DNA from: Terfezia claveryi
Lineage: Eukaryota; Ascomycota; Pezizomycetes; Pezizales; Pezizaceae
Assembly (NCBI GenBank): GCA_015179025.1
Contig: WHUX01000550.1
Coordinates: forward strand, 1 to 19,870
Direction: 5' to 3'
Length of the DNA stretch: 19,870 nucleotides
Under the pieces are notes generated by a model. That model had not been told where the DNA came from. It ran no database searches and saw nothing but the letters and a program-made list of their open reading frames with translations. The translations under genes were made by a program, and so were the position numbers. Shown piece by piece: positions 1 through 8,719 of the stretch; positions within the stretch are counted from its first letter, which is position 1; each line of letters begins with the position of its first letter.

Positions 1-44
1 TTTTACGTCCTGTCATTCCCTGCAAACATACACAGGCTACACTA

Positions 45-462
45 CCATACTGCACGGGCTACCGGATCATCACGGGCAACCGGATCAAATGGCGATTTGG
101 TGGTTTGTGTGCAATTTCCAACCAAATAGGCTCAAACTTTGGGATTATTTTGTATATATATAGTAGTTTCTTGAACAAATCACCCAAGGACGTATGCATA
201 TTACTGCTCAAAATATATGGAAAAATACATGATTGCATAGAATAGGGTTGGCCGGAGGATCTGTGAATAGAAAAAGGATACAGGGTATTTGAATGGCAGG
301 AATTATTGCTTCCACTTTATAGTTGAGGCCTACATAAGCTAGTGATGACCAATCTCTACGAAACTTTTCTCATCCCCCAGATCAGTTGAGGAAGGGACGC
401 CGGTGAGCAATTTCTTGGAGTATCTTAACCAAATCAGTCCGAAGTCAAGCGTCCGATAGGTC
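45..462 (+). repeat. Left inverted-repeat arm
   Basis: This is the left arm of the fold-back element, matching 1223-806 on the other strand. Similarity fades after about 462. Confidence 0.8.
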
Positions 463-805
463 CAAAGGATATATATAGGTAGGAAGGCCATTTAGATACT
501 CCAGTCATAGTATCTGACCAGATCTAAGTCAGGCCATTCGGTGGGGGCCCACTCTGAATTGGGGTAAGAGTTGAGCTAGGTGTACCAAAAGAAGGTGGTA
601 TCAAGTGTTCGATAGCTCAAAAGAATCATCACAAGGAGGGCAATCCCTTGAACTTATAACAAGCCTTATTTAGCCTAAATTGAGGTGGCTTGGCATAGTA
701 GCCATATTAGGCAGAAATAACAAATCTTGGGATATATCAACCGAGAAAAGGTTAACTGATGGCTTCAGTTACCCGAAACATTCTGCTTTCTGTGTAGATT
801 CTTGT

Positions 806-1223
806 GAGCTATTAGGTCCTTGACTTCGGCCTGGTTTGGTTGAGATAATCCAAGAAATTGCCTGCCGGCATCCCTCCTCAACTGACCCGAGGGATGAGAA
901 AAGTTTCCTAGAGATTGGTCATCCCTAGCTTATGTAGGCCTCAACTTTAAAGTAGAAGCAATAATTCCTGCCATTCAAATACCCCATATTCCCTTTCTAT
1001 TCACAGATCCTATGGCCAACCCTATTCTATGCAATCATGTATTTTTCCCATATATTTTAAGTAATAATATGCATGCGCCCTTGGGTGAATTGTCCAAGAA
1101 ACTACTATATATATACAAAATAATCCCAAAGTTTGAGCCTATTTGGTTGGAAATTGCACACAAATCACCAAATCGCCATTTGATCCGATTGCCCGTGATG
1201 ATCCGGTAGCCCGTGCAGTATGG
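806..1223 (-). repeat. Right inverted-repeat arm
   Basis: This is the right arm of the fold-back element, the reverse complement of 45-462 with scattered substitutions and a few one-base indels. Confidence 0.8.
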
Positions 1224-1465
1224 TAGGGGAGATAGACCCGAGGGAGGTCGAGAACATCCTACTCCTTTTGCCTAGTAACACTAGACTCCCACCCCTTGCT
1301 ACTGAGCATGTTCTGGACTTCCCTTTCTTTGATCAGGTACCCTCTCGTGCGATTCTCGGCACTTTCAAGTCTGTTGGAGGTAGGGTAATCCTGCAGCTTT
1401 ATGTGATTGGGTTAAAGGTTATACTGGAAGAATGGATATGGTTATGGGAACGGCTTTATGGATAG

Positions 1466-1862
1466 AGTCAGAGAATAGGTATTGACTAAGCTATAATAGT
1501 TACTATGCCACTTGCTCCGACACATGCGGCTTTATAGCAATAAGCGTTCTTCACTCTGAGAGTCAAGCATGATGGCTGAGTGAAGAGACTTGATATTCGA
1601 TGGTGAGCAAAGAAAGTAAGACAAGAGATTGTGGGCCGCCAATTGCCAGAAGTAAGACACAGGTAGGAACCTAGTCTGGTTGCACTACCCCTAAAGCAGA
1701 CCCCGGGGGGGATTCCTATAAAGGATCCTCAATCCCACTCTCATGTTCTCTCTCTCTCCACGCAACGTCTTGTATCTTAGCCGAGCTTGATACAATACGT
1801 TCCTCCTTGGAACCTCTCCCTCTAAATCCATAGCTCCACAGCCAGCGCTCTTTGGAATGTGC
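1466..1862. other. Non-coding stretch with promoter-like motifs
   Basis: I see no gene here. A TATAAAG motif near 1718 followed by a CT-rich run (1739-1760) and a fungal-looking leader resembles a promoter or an eroded LTR. No matching second LTR or TG/CA borders with a target duplication could be found. Confidence 0.25.
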
Positions 1863-1874
1863 TCACAGCCACAG
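1863..1874 (+). repeat. Target-site duplication, SINE 5' side
   Basis: TCACAGCCACAG, identical to 2068-2079. Confidence 0.85.
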
Positions 1875-2067
1875 TCCACGGGTCATCGGCTAGTCCGTTA
1901 ATGACAGATGGGACCTCTCTTCGTATCCCTTTTTCTATTTAGTTGCGTGGGGTTGGCAGATTAACTTGCCTCTCCCTTGAATCCACCCGGGTTTCCGGGT
2001 GGCTCCTCATGGCCCCCCTATTGGGCCGCATAGGAGTATTAAGTATTAAAAAAAAAAAAAAAAAAAA
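1875..2067 (+). mobile_element. tRNA-derived SINE with poly(A) tail
   Basis: A 193-bp insertion ends in an uninterrupted run of 20 A (2048-2067) and is flanked by a perfect 12-bp direct repeat, TCACAGCCACAG, at 1863-1874 and 2068-2079. This is the signature of target-primed retroposition. Near its 5' end are an A-box-like motif (TCGGCTAGTCCG, 1886-1897) and, 22 bases further on, a B-box-like motif (TTCGTATCC within 1920-1928), as expected of an internal RNA polymerase III promoter inherited from a tRNA. The 3' half has a perfect 8-bp GC hairpin (1983-1990 with 1995-2002, loop GTTT) and a second weak GGCCC/GGGCC stem. The element has no coding capacity and would rely on a LINE partner. The box matches are imperfect, so tRNA ancestry is less certain than the retroposition itself. 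Confidence 0.8.
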
Positions 2068-2079
2068 TCACAGCCACAG
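2068..2079 (+). repeat. Target-site duplication, SINE 3' side
   Basis: TCACAGCCACAG directly follows the 20-A tail. Confidence 0.85.
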
Positions 2080-2750
2080 CCCCGTTACACTAATGGACCA
2101 GAGCTAGTCACGTGCCAACTTAGCCACAAGCAACATTCACACTGGTAAAAGTTCATCAGATAATTCCATGCACAGTGGGATCCGTTTCTTATAAAAAGGC
2201 TCCGCCTAAGCAGTGTGGACATACATGCAGCCTTATAGCTATTTCAATCGTTCATCTATGCATATCATATATACAGATGACATGTAATCCATTATTATAA
2301 TGCCCAATCACGAAAAACAAATTTGGGGTGAGATTCCCATGCTGCAAGATGACTCAAATCCTCCAGGTTGGTACCTGGCAAGTTAAATCTCATTACTGCT
2401 CATGAAAATGGGCATCAATGTCACAGATTTAATCCTGCCCCCAAACTGGTCTGGATATATTTACAATGACTTATTGCTCTTGCCGGGTATACTGTCTTGG
2501 CTAGAAACTCCTTCCACATCATTCAGCGACTCTCCTCTCGACATACCTACCATGGGACCACAAACTACCCACTCACAAACCCACAGGCTCATCAGTAACT
2601 AGATGGCTTCTGATAGTCTCTATCTCATCCTTCGTAAACCCTAACGTATTCATCATATACCCCTCAACCCACCATACTCCGACCTAACGATCTCCACGAA
2701 CCTTAACATCGATTCCGGCCTGCATCCATCCGTTATTAGCCCACAGCCCC
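2080..2750. other. Intergenic stretch downstream of the phosphatase gene
   Basis: No gene could be supported. A 66-codon plus-strand frame at 2402-2602 has no recognisable feature. The segment nearest 2750 probably contains the 3' untranslated region of the minus-strand phosphatase gene. Confidence 0.3.
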
Positions 2751-2752
2751 TT

Positions 2753-3762
2753 TCAACCCTCTGCTAAAAAGACCCACTTTGAGCTCAACATATTCTCCGC
2801 CCTCTCCCTCCCACCCCCATCCATACTCGCCTTATCCTTCATCAAATACTGTAGCATACCCTCCTTCACAGACGCAAGTCCCTCGGCTGTATACGCATAC
2901 TCCTTGGCTATATCTTCGTCTCGAACCCCAGCTAGCATCAGGATCAACGCACAGATTACTCCCGTGCGGTCTTTGCCCGCGGTGCAGTGTATCACACAGG
3001 GATCTGGATTTGGTGAGGCAAGGATGTTTTGAAAGATTGTGCGGTAGGCGGTAGGGTCACTGGATAGGATGTGTCGGTATGCACTCTCGTGGTCGCCGCT
3101 CATGCTGTTGCATATAGTTAGCCATTTTATATATACTATATCGGTTGCAGGGTTGGGGAGGGGGGAACATACTAAGCCTGATAACGTTTCGCCAACGCCC
3201 TGCACTTTACCCGCTCCTCATATTAGCCACCACCTCTCAGTCAACCTCCAAGTTTCCATCCTTGCTCACCCACACCACCCAACCCTACACTATCCCCCGA
3301 CATCCAGAGCAGGCGAATCTTACTGTGGACTATAATCCTCAGTCCTAATAACCGGAACAAAGAACCTCTCCACCCCTTCCACCTCAATAATCTTCGTCAA
3401 GTCACCTAACCGTTTAAGCTCCGGCTCGCTGCGGAGGTCGTACATCTTCTTTACGCCGAGGGAGCGGAGTTTTTCTTTTCCGGCTTCGGTGATTTTGGAA
3501 GGCTCGGCGCAGCGGTAGATGAGGCTTTGCGGACCTGGGGTAAGAATGTGAGCTTAGGAGCTTAGATATGGAAGTAGGCACAATGGGTGGGGATCAGGAG
3601 GGGTTGCGGGGCAAGGTTGTATAAGAGGGATGGTGTAGAACTAACGGTACCGGTGCCATTGGCGATGGGGTAGCCACCAATGTCCCGGAAATTGGCTATA
3701 CCGGGGATGAGAACCCAGGGGGGGGAGGTGAGGCCAACGGGACCGGTGTTGTTTGTCGACAT
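2753..3762 (-). CDS. Small tyrosine phosphatase, Y_phosphatase3-like, four exons
   Basis: This is a cytosolic single-domain cysteine phosphatase of the fungal/bacterial tyrosine phosphatase family (Pfam Y_phosphatase3). It hydrolyses phosphotyrosine or related phosphoesters; the physiological substrate cannot be told. Inferred exons are 3762-3651, 3534-3324, 3199-3173 and 3104-2753. They sum to 702 nt, or 233 residues, close to the usual family size. The protein shows NFRDIGGYP (residues 24-32), the IYRCAEPS segment, and the active-site loop HCTAGKDRTG with catalytic Cys about 157 and Arg about 163. Introns 2 and 3 have GTAAGA and GTATGT donors and GGCTAAT and GGCTAAC branch sites. Intron 1 needs an unusual GTACCG donor to keep frame. 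The start at 3762 is chosen because the core motif begins soon after it. A more upstream in-frame ATG (3975) would add 71 residues unlike the family. There is no signal peptide. Confidence 0.88.
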
Positions 3763-3800
3763 CACTGTTGAGAGGTGGGGCTTATAATATATAGCTGTTG
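3763..3800 (-). promoter_or_regulatory. TATA-like element just upstream of the phosphatase start
   Basis: Read on the minus strand, an AT-rich CTATATATTATAAG stretch (about 3795-3781) lies roughly 20-30 bases before the chosen ATG. If it works as a TATA box, the 5' leader would be very short. The actual transcription start is not determinable. Confidence 0.3.
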
Positions 3801-4730
3801 GCGTATTGTATCCTAGGGCTGCCTGGAGCTGTAAGTGGTATTCCGGCACCGGAGTAGAAGATTCAAGAATCCAGAAATGTAGCCGTATTAATTGGCAGCA
3901 GAAGAATACACATAGAAGAAGTCTATCGTGTATTCGCAACGATCCCAGTACCATTGGATGCTTGCTATTCGCCACGACCGAGGCCTCGCTAAGTCAACGC
4001 CCCTTGTCCCTGCCCATGCCAGTACTCCACCCCGAATCCCCCCGCGTTTACACGTTCGCTTCCGTACTCTATCGTGATGTGAGCCCATGGCACCATTGAG
4101 TTATCAGATTCAAGTATTGATTGAGACCCTGGCCTACGTACGAGGTTGCCCCGCAGCAATTGCATACATATTGTACGCACTACAAAACCAACCAGACTGC
4201 TCGCTAAAGAACAGTTACCCGGTACGTTATGGCGCACACCCGTACATACATTATGCAGTGCCAGCCTGCGGCAGAGTGTGAGACATACAGCAGCGGTAAG
4301 ACAACCACGCAGCGGGGCGCAGTTGAACTCCTTCAACTACTATGTCCAGAACGTTTAATGCATCAAAGAGCATTATCATCTGGGATGCCCAATCCTCATA
4401 GTTCTTTAGACCTTCAAGTATCTCAATGTTATTGAACTTGATTGAGCGCGGACGGTTTTATTTAGTGAGAACGAAGGACCTCACTGAAATGAGTTCGGGA
4501 CATTGGAGAGGGAGGGAGGTTGATGCAATAGGTGCAAGCGTTGTTGCAGGTGTGCTAGAACCAGCTTCCTGATTCTGCTCGTTGGACATCTCGAAGATAT
4601 ATCGTAGGTGAATCTATCTTGAGCCTGCGCCGGGGGTCATAACCTATTGGGATAACAAGGTTATGGGCAGCAACACTAGCGAGTGGATAGATAGATAATG
4701 GTCAATGAAAATCCACTTCACCTGTAAGGA
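3801..4730. other. Upstream intergenic region, no supported gene
   Basis: Several short overlapping frames occur on both strands, none with a recognisable domain or consistent coding signal. A short hairpin (CATAACCT pairing with AGGTTATG) lies at about 4639-4667. Part of this region presumably holds the phosphatase promoter. Confidence 0.3.
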
Positions 4731-4733
4731 TCT

Positions 4734-4850
4734 GTATGTATATGTGCGTGTGTGTACACGAAGATACGTAAGTATGTATGAGTATGTATGTACGTATGCG
4801 AATGTATGTGAGTGCATATACGTGTGTGAATGTATGTGAGAAGCTCAGTT
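4734..4850 (+). repeat. Degenerate TATG/GTAT-type microsatellite
   Basis: About 115 bases consist mostly of TATG, TGTG and ATGTATG units with interruptions. This is a decayed simple-sequence repeat. Confidence 0.7.
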
Positions 4851-4940
4851 ATTGCTTCCTTAGTTAGTTACTCCAACGAAGGGTGTTCCCCACACTTGAA
4901 TGTCTATGAAGGAGATATCGCAGTAAATGCCAGCAGTATA

Positions 4941-5052
4941 GGTAGTTACGTGAGTGGCATTTATACCATTAAGCAGGTATTCTGGTGATACCATAAAGCA
5001 GGTATCTTGAGGTACTATAAAGTAGGTATTGTGCTATAGTTACGTGAGTGCG
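4941..5052 (+). repeat. Minisatellite of three ~25-bp units between short direct repeats
   Basis: Three diverged units start at 4964, 4989 and 5013, each with the pattern TACYATWAAGYAGGTAT. They are bracketed by two copies of AGTTACGTGAGTG (about 4944-4956 and 5038-5050). This looks like a small tandem expansion flanked by a direct repeat. No coding role is seen. Confidence 0.65.
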
Positions 5053-5689
5053 ACCACTAGCCAGTGAGCTCGTGAAAGCACATGGTATGGTATAACCCGC
5101 GTACTTATCAACAAGTTCTGTTTGGCACAAGCCTCTCGTAGTATTGAATATAGTCTGGTTGCCACGACCCACTGATTGAATATACCTAAATGTCCATATG
5201 TGACTTGCAGAGTATGCAAGCCTGCTGCATTAGTTATGCATACGCCAAGTTGCTCCGCATAGGAATTAGCCTTGGCATACTCTTCCAGACGCTGCATACG
5301 GCAACATAGGGACAATTAAGACGTTCTGCACCCAAAGAAGCTACTCAGGGTAGGAGGCGAGCATAGTAAAGGCAAACGAATTGCTACATTGGCTGATATA
5401 AAAGCATTGTCATTAGAATCATTTTGGAGCTGAATAATGCCAAGCTGCATGCGGTACATAGGCATTGCATATGCAACATTCACAAACTAGAAGGAAAGAA
5501 CTTTTGGTGTGAGTCTCCGTACTCTAGATATAATTCCGCACTGCTCTGAAGTCCAATCTCTTCTTTGATATCGGCAAAAGTACGAAGATGGGCCTCACTA
5601 GATCTTCTGCTATCCCCCTCTGCTACCGTGCTGTAGAGCGGGCTTTGTATGAGCGGTTGGCCTCCTTTAATGATATCTAAAGTCTTATC
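5040..5689 (-). pseudogene. Broken coding sequence, possibly TPR-like
   Basis: One minus-strand frame is open from 5689 down to 5040 except for a TGA (5482-5480) and a TAA (5318-5316), and most of it reads like real protein. The first block (5689-5483) is acidic and helical-looking, including AEGDSRRSSEAHLRTFADI. The last block (5310-5110) contains LEEYAKANSYAEQLG followed by LQVTYGHLGIFNQ. The alternation of small and aromatic residues fits a tetratricopeptide-like helical repeat, but no full TPR consensus can be confirmed. No start or splice sites could be fixed. It could also be the edge of a larger NACHT/TPR-type gene. The assignment is inference; the open frame with two stops is directly visible. 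Confidence 0.35.
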
Positions 5690-7068
5690 CTAGTGCGTCT
5701 GTTATTTTGGGGGGCAGACCACTGCGTGTAGCATTATAGGGTTTTCATCATTTCTGCATACCTGTCTGAATGATGTCAGTCTACTCCGTACCCTTGCTAT
5801 ATTTACTGTTCTTACAAGTGTATGGAACGTATTATATTGTACATGTTGATATAAATACCTCCATTGTTGTGATTGATCTGGTTAATTATCGCCTCGTGTT
5901 TCACATATCATCGTTGCATATAAAGGGGGGCGTGCCTAACTTTCGCCCACGCACTGTATGCATATTATGTACCTTTGCCTCTTGTAAGTACAGTTGATAT
6001 ATATACAAGTGACCAGGCATGATCTAGTGACTAGTACCATCTCAACCAGCATCTCCCAGCCACACCTGAGCTAATTACTACATGATTACCCTCAGATCCC
6101 ACCCAAACCAATCTGACCTCTCCGATGCTCCCCCCCCTCTTCTACCCCTTATATACACCGAATATCCTGCTAATAAGCCACTGCTCCTATGAGGGGATTT
6201 ACCTAACCCACCTTCCACAAGCCAATCCGGTTTTCTCAACCTGGTGAAGCTTGAGATTGTGCGTGTTGAATATCTGCCAATGAGCCCACGGCTTCGATCG
6301 CTAACTATGGTATCTCTCTTACAGCTAGCTATTCCAGCATATCATCTGATTCTTCACAGAGAGCTATACTGTCATTTGTTATGGCATGTTTGCGCACATT
6401 ACCTTCATATGGCGTGAGATGAGGGTTGCACTTATATAGCCAGAATGAATCTTCCACATACATCCAACTATTTCCTACTCCCGAGCGTTCGAATTTCGCC
6501 ACTCAGACATCCTCGCTATTAAAAAAACCTCAGTGTGGGTAGGTGACCGTAGTCATGGGATATGACTCCCTGCTGTAACATGCTGAGCCAGGGCAAAAAG
6601 CTCGAGCAGTATATAAGTTGCAGAACAGCAGAAATCTACTCATATCTATGCGATAGCTATCTTACTATTTTTATCTATGAATATTTTTCCCACAGGTTTT
6701 TCTTAAAGAGAGCCGGACTGTGCTACATACAAATGGAAGCCCTGGGGAAATACCTTTGCCGGATGCGAAATCCGCATGCTCGATGTGCTCAGAAATTAGC
6801 TGATTGCTCAGTAGGGTAGGGAGTTGTGGTAGTAACCATGACGATAAGTAGAGACTCATGGCATATTCCAATTTGTACAGGTATACAAGGACCTGGAATG
6901 GTTGTGGAGATGAAAAGAGAGGGAGAAAGAGTCAGCGGAAAAAAATAAATTATTCGAGAACTTCTATTGAGTTACGGGTTTAAAGCTTTTTATTTGAGAG
7001 GCAGCGGTTGGATCGCTTTTCGGCTGTCTACGCAGTAGAGGGATCCAAAAGAACTAAACGAGGATATC
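5690..7068. other. Long stretch without a supported gene
   Basis: Frames at 5770-5997 and 6562-6819 have no recognisable motif or clear coding bias. A CTAAC followed by CTTACAG near 6300-6322 resembles an intron end, but no exon could be attached. The AT-rich tract 6900-7000 directly before the gypsy relic may be unrecognisable retroelement sequence. Confidence 0.3.
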
Positions 7069-7455
7069 ATGGTGCGCTCAACCACAGGTGATCGCGGCCT
7101 TTGCATTGGATTGGATTACTCGTCGGCTCAGATGATTATGATAAGGGTTCAGAGGCGTACGGATTGGAAGGGTATTACAGCACAGGAAAAGGAGATTTTG
7201 ATAGAGGTTTTTACATATCGAGAAGCCACAATTGCGTTTGATTTCACGCAAAAGGTTGTTTGTCGAGATGAGATCGAACCGCCACACAAAATACCAACGA
7301 TACCACATGAACCACGGCAAGCTCAGAATCTCACATCCCGGGGATCAGTCATTAACAGATGGTGGGCGTCGATAAGGCTATTTGACTTTGAAGTGAAGCA
7401 TGTGTCTGGGATTAAACATGGTAAAAAGAGGCGGAAACAGTATAGTGCAGTATAG
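7069..7455 (+). pseudogene. Ty3/gypsy retrotransposon pol relic with large internal deletion
   Basis: A 128-residue frame joins two distant parts of a Ty3/gypsy pol protein. Residues 36-82 match the region before the reverse-transcriptase core (AFDFTQK at 56-62, then EIEPPHKIPTIPHEP at 68-82). Residues 96-117 match the end of the RNase H domain (RWWASIRLFDFEVKHVSG). All the RT catalytic motifs and most of RNase H that should lie between are missing, so several hundred codons were deleted, the frame happening to survive. The first ~35 residues match nothing I know. No protease, integrase or LTR is visible nearby. It has no plausible activity. Confidence 0.75.
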
Positions 7456-7650
7456 ATTTCAGCACTGGCGGCTTTATGGGTTGCAGGGTTGTTTCACGGA
7501 AGGCCTGCTCCAGTACCTATCTATTTATTACCTCTCCCAATTATTGTTTGATTGGAGGAAGAGCAAGTTTCTTTGTCAACGAGGGAAAGCGCAGTATAGA
7601 TTGGTACTGGCGGTGCTATGGATTGCATTTCACAGAAGGCGTTGCTCATT
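7447..7650 (+). repeat. Diverged direct duplication with 144-bp period
   Basis: Copy 1 (7447-7505) and copy 2 (7591-7650) share GCAGTATAGATT, ACTGGCGG, CTATGG/TTATGG and TTTCAC-GAAGGC blocks in the same order, with several indels. They lie directly after the gypsy relic and may be part of the decayed element. Short open frames here show no domain. Confidence 0.5.
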
Positions 7651-7699
7651 ATCCTTATCCTATTTTCCTGCCAAGTCACAACTTCAATAATAATACAAA

Positions 7700-8460
7700 A
7701 GGAAAGTAAAACAGGAGCCCAAAGAGGGTTTTATCATATTTAAAGTGCATGGTTGCTGCTAATGTGATAAAGTAATCCTGTTTTGTTTGTCACTGCATTT
7801 CTTTGAGTCTATTACCCTGAACTTCCATTCAGGTTAACCATGGATATTTTCTAGATTGGTGGTTACTGGATGGCAGTTCTCGCACTCGTCTTGTCGATGA
7901 GTTGAGCCAGATCAGTGCCTGTAGGTGCCAGGGGTAGGTACTGGTAAGGGCTACGGTAGGTACCCTAGATCTTAGGTATCTAGGTCTGGTTTGCTTTGGA
8001 AAAGCCTCCACAAAAGTTAGTTAATACTTGCCCTCAAATCACAGCGCACCAGCCCTACTAAGCCGGTTAAGGTCTTCTGAAACCGCCGGAGTAGATGTAC
8101 ATGGCTGGTTTCAGGCCGCAAAGGCTCTAATGAAGTAACAAATACGTCAAATACCTATACAAGTGCAAATCATGTATTCAAGAAGGCCAGACGGTCCCTA
8201 TCACCTACAGCAATTTTCACTGAATCACTTACATGTAATCGTCTCTAAATCATACACTAATAGTCAGTCCCATCAGACTCATTACGCTGTTTTGCCGTAT
8301 CAGCAAGAAAAGCCTCCTTGAGCCACCAGAAGCCTACATTAGAATATAGAGCATCCTAGTTTGTTCCTTCATACTCGCCACGATACTCCCAAGCATCACA
8401 CCATGTTCAGCTCTTCCTTCTTAACGCCCCCGACCCTCCTCAATGTTCTCAATCTTCGCA
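7700..8460. other. Intergenic stretch, no supported gene
   Basis: I see nothing codable here. A run of related GGTA/TAGGTAC words at 7925-7985 is a small local low-complexity patch. Confidence 0.3.
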
Positions 8461-8467
8461 TCAAGAT

Positions 8468-8716
8468 CAGTAATACTCCTGCTGTTCGAATAGCGCCAAA
8501 AAGTTTTTGTTAATAGCAATGATTCCGAGGCAATTATTCTAGCCCCTGAAGAAAGCCTTGCCCACTTGTGAAAGTACCATACATGTATAAGGTTTCCCCA
8601 ACATTTGAGCCCGCCCGACTTTGAACGGAAAACCCGTCGTGCATTCTACCTTGTAAACTCAATTGGTACGCCAATTGTCATTCGTAGCCCATACCGAAGT
8701 CAGCTTTGGATTGGTG
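8468..8716 (-). pseudogene. Decayed coding fragment of unknown family
   Basis: One minus-strand frame from about 8716 down to 8468 reads as protein (NPKLTSVWATNDNWRTN, then VYKVECTTGFPFKVGRAQML, then KNFLALFEQQEYY). It is interrupted only by a TGA and a TAG, each in a place where tryptophan would fit. A neighbouring frame (about 8485-8420) ends DLDAKIENIEEGRGR and stop, and might be a frameshifted tail. I cannot name the family. The pattern of two nonsense changes explicable as TGG to TGA/TAG suggests G-to-A decay, but two sites cannot prove repeat-induced point mutation. Confidence 0.3.
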
Positions 8717-8719
8717 GTA

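Larger units (their letters stand above)
45..1223. mobile_element. Non-autonomous inverted-repeat DNA element with arms of about 415 bp
   Basis: The first ~415 bases (45 to about 462) match the reverse complement of the last ~415 (about 806 to 1223) at roughly 90 percent by eye. The tips are perfect inverted copies starting CCATACTGCACGGGCTACC. The dinucleotide TA flanks both tips (43-44 and 1224-1225), which fits a Tc1/mariner-like target duplication. The ~340-bp centre has no convincing coding frame. Within it, 600-628 resembles a degenerate direct repeat of 446-470. There is no transposase, so this would be a fold-back or large MITE-type element mobilised in trans. The exact tips and superfamily are inferred. 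The open frame at 1012-1209 lies wholly in the right arm and is not a gene. Confidence 0.8.
3..1465 (+). pseudogene. Unrecognised open frame split by an inverted-repeat element
   Basis: I do not recognise this product. The right part (1226-1465) has coding-like codon use and ends with a TAG stop at 1463-1465. The left part (3-44) is open in the frame that continues the right part if the element at 45-1223 and one copy of its TA target are removed, so the joined frame runs without a stop from the window edge to 1465. The true start would lie upstream of the window. The ATG at 1220 is created partly by the element's own end, so I do not take it as the native start. Only 14 codons lie on the left side, so the continuity could be chance. 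No domain, signal peptide or membrane segment is evident. Confidence 0.35.

Noticed and set aside
1012..1209. 65-codon plus-strand frame
   Set aside because: It lies entirely in the right arm of the inverted-repeat element, with no domain or coding bias.
1480..1862. Possible solo LTR with TATAAAG and a leader ending GCTTGATACA
   Set aside because: No TG start, no matching target duplication and no second LTR could be found.
3562..3975. 137-codon minus-strand frame as a complete gene
   Set aside because: It is exon 1 of the phosphatase read through intron 1, plus upstream leader. The spliced model explains it better.
6240..6330. Possible intron ending CTAAC ... CTTACAG
   Set aside because: No coding-like sequence could be attached on either side in a consistent frame.
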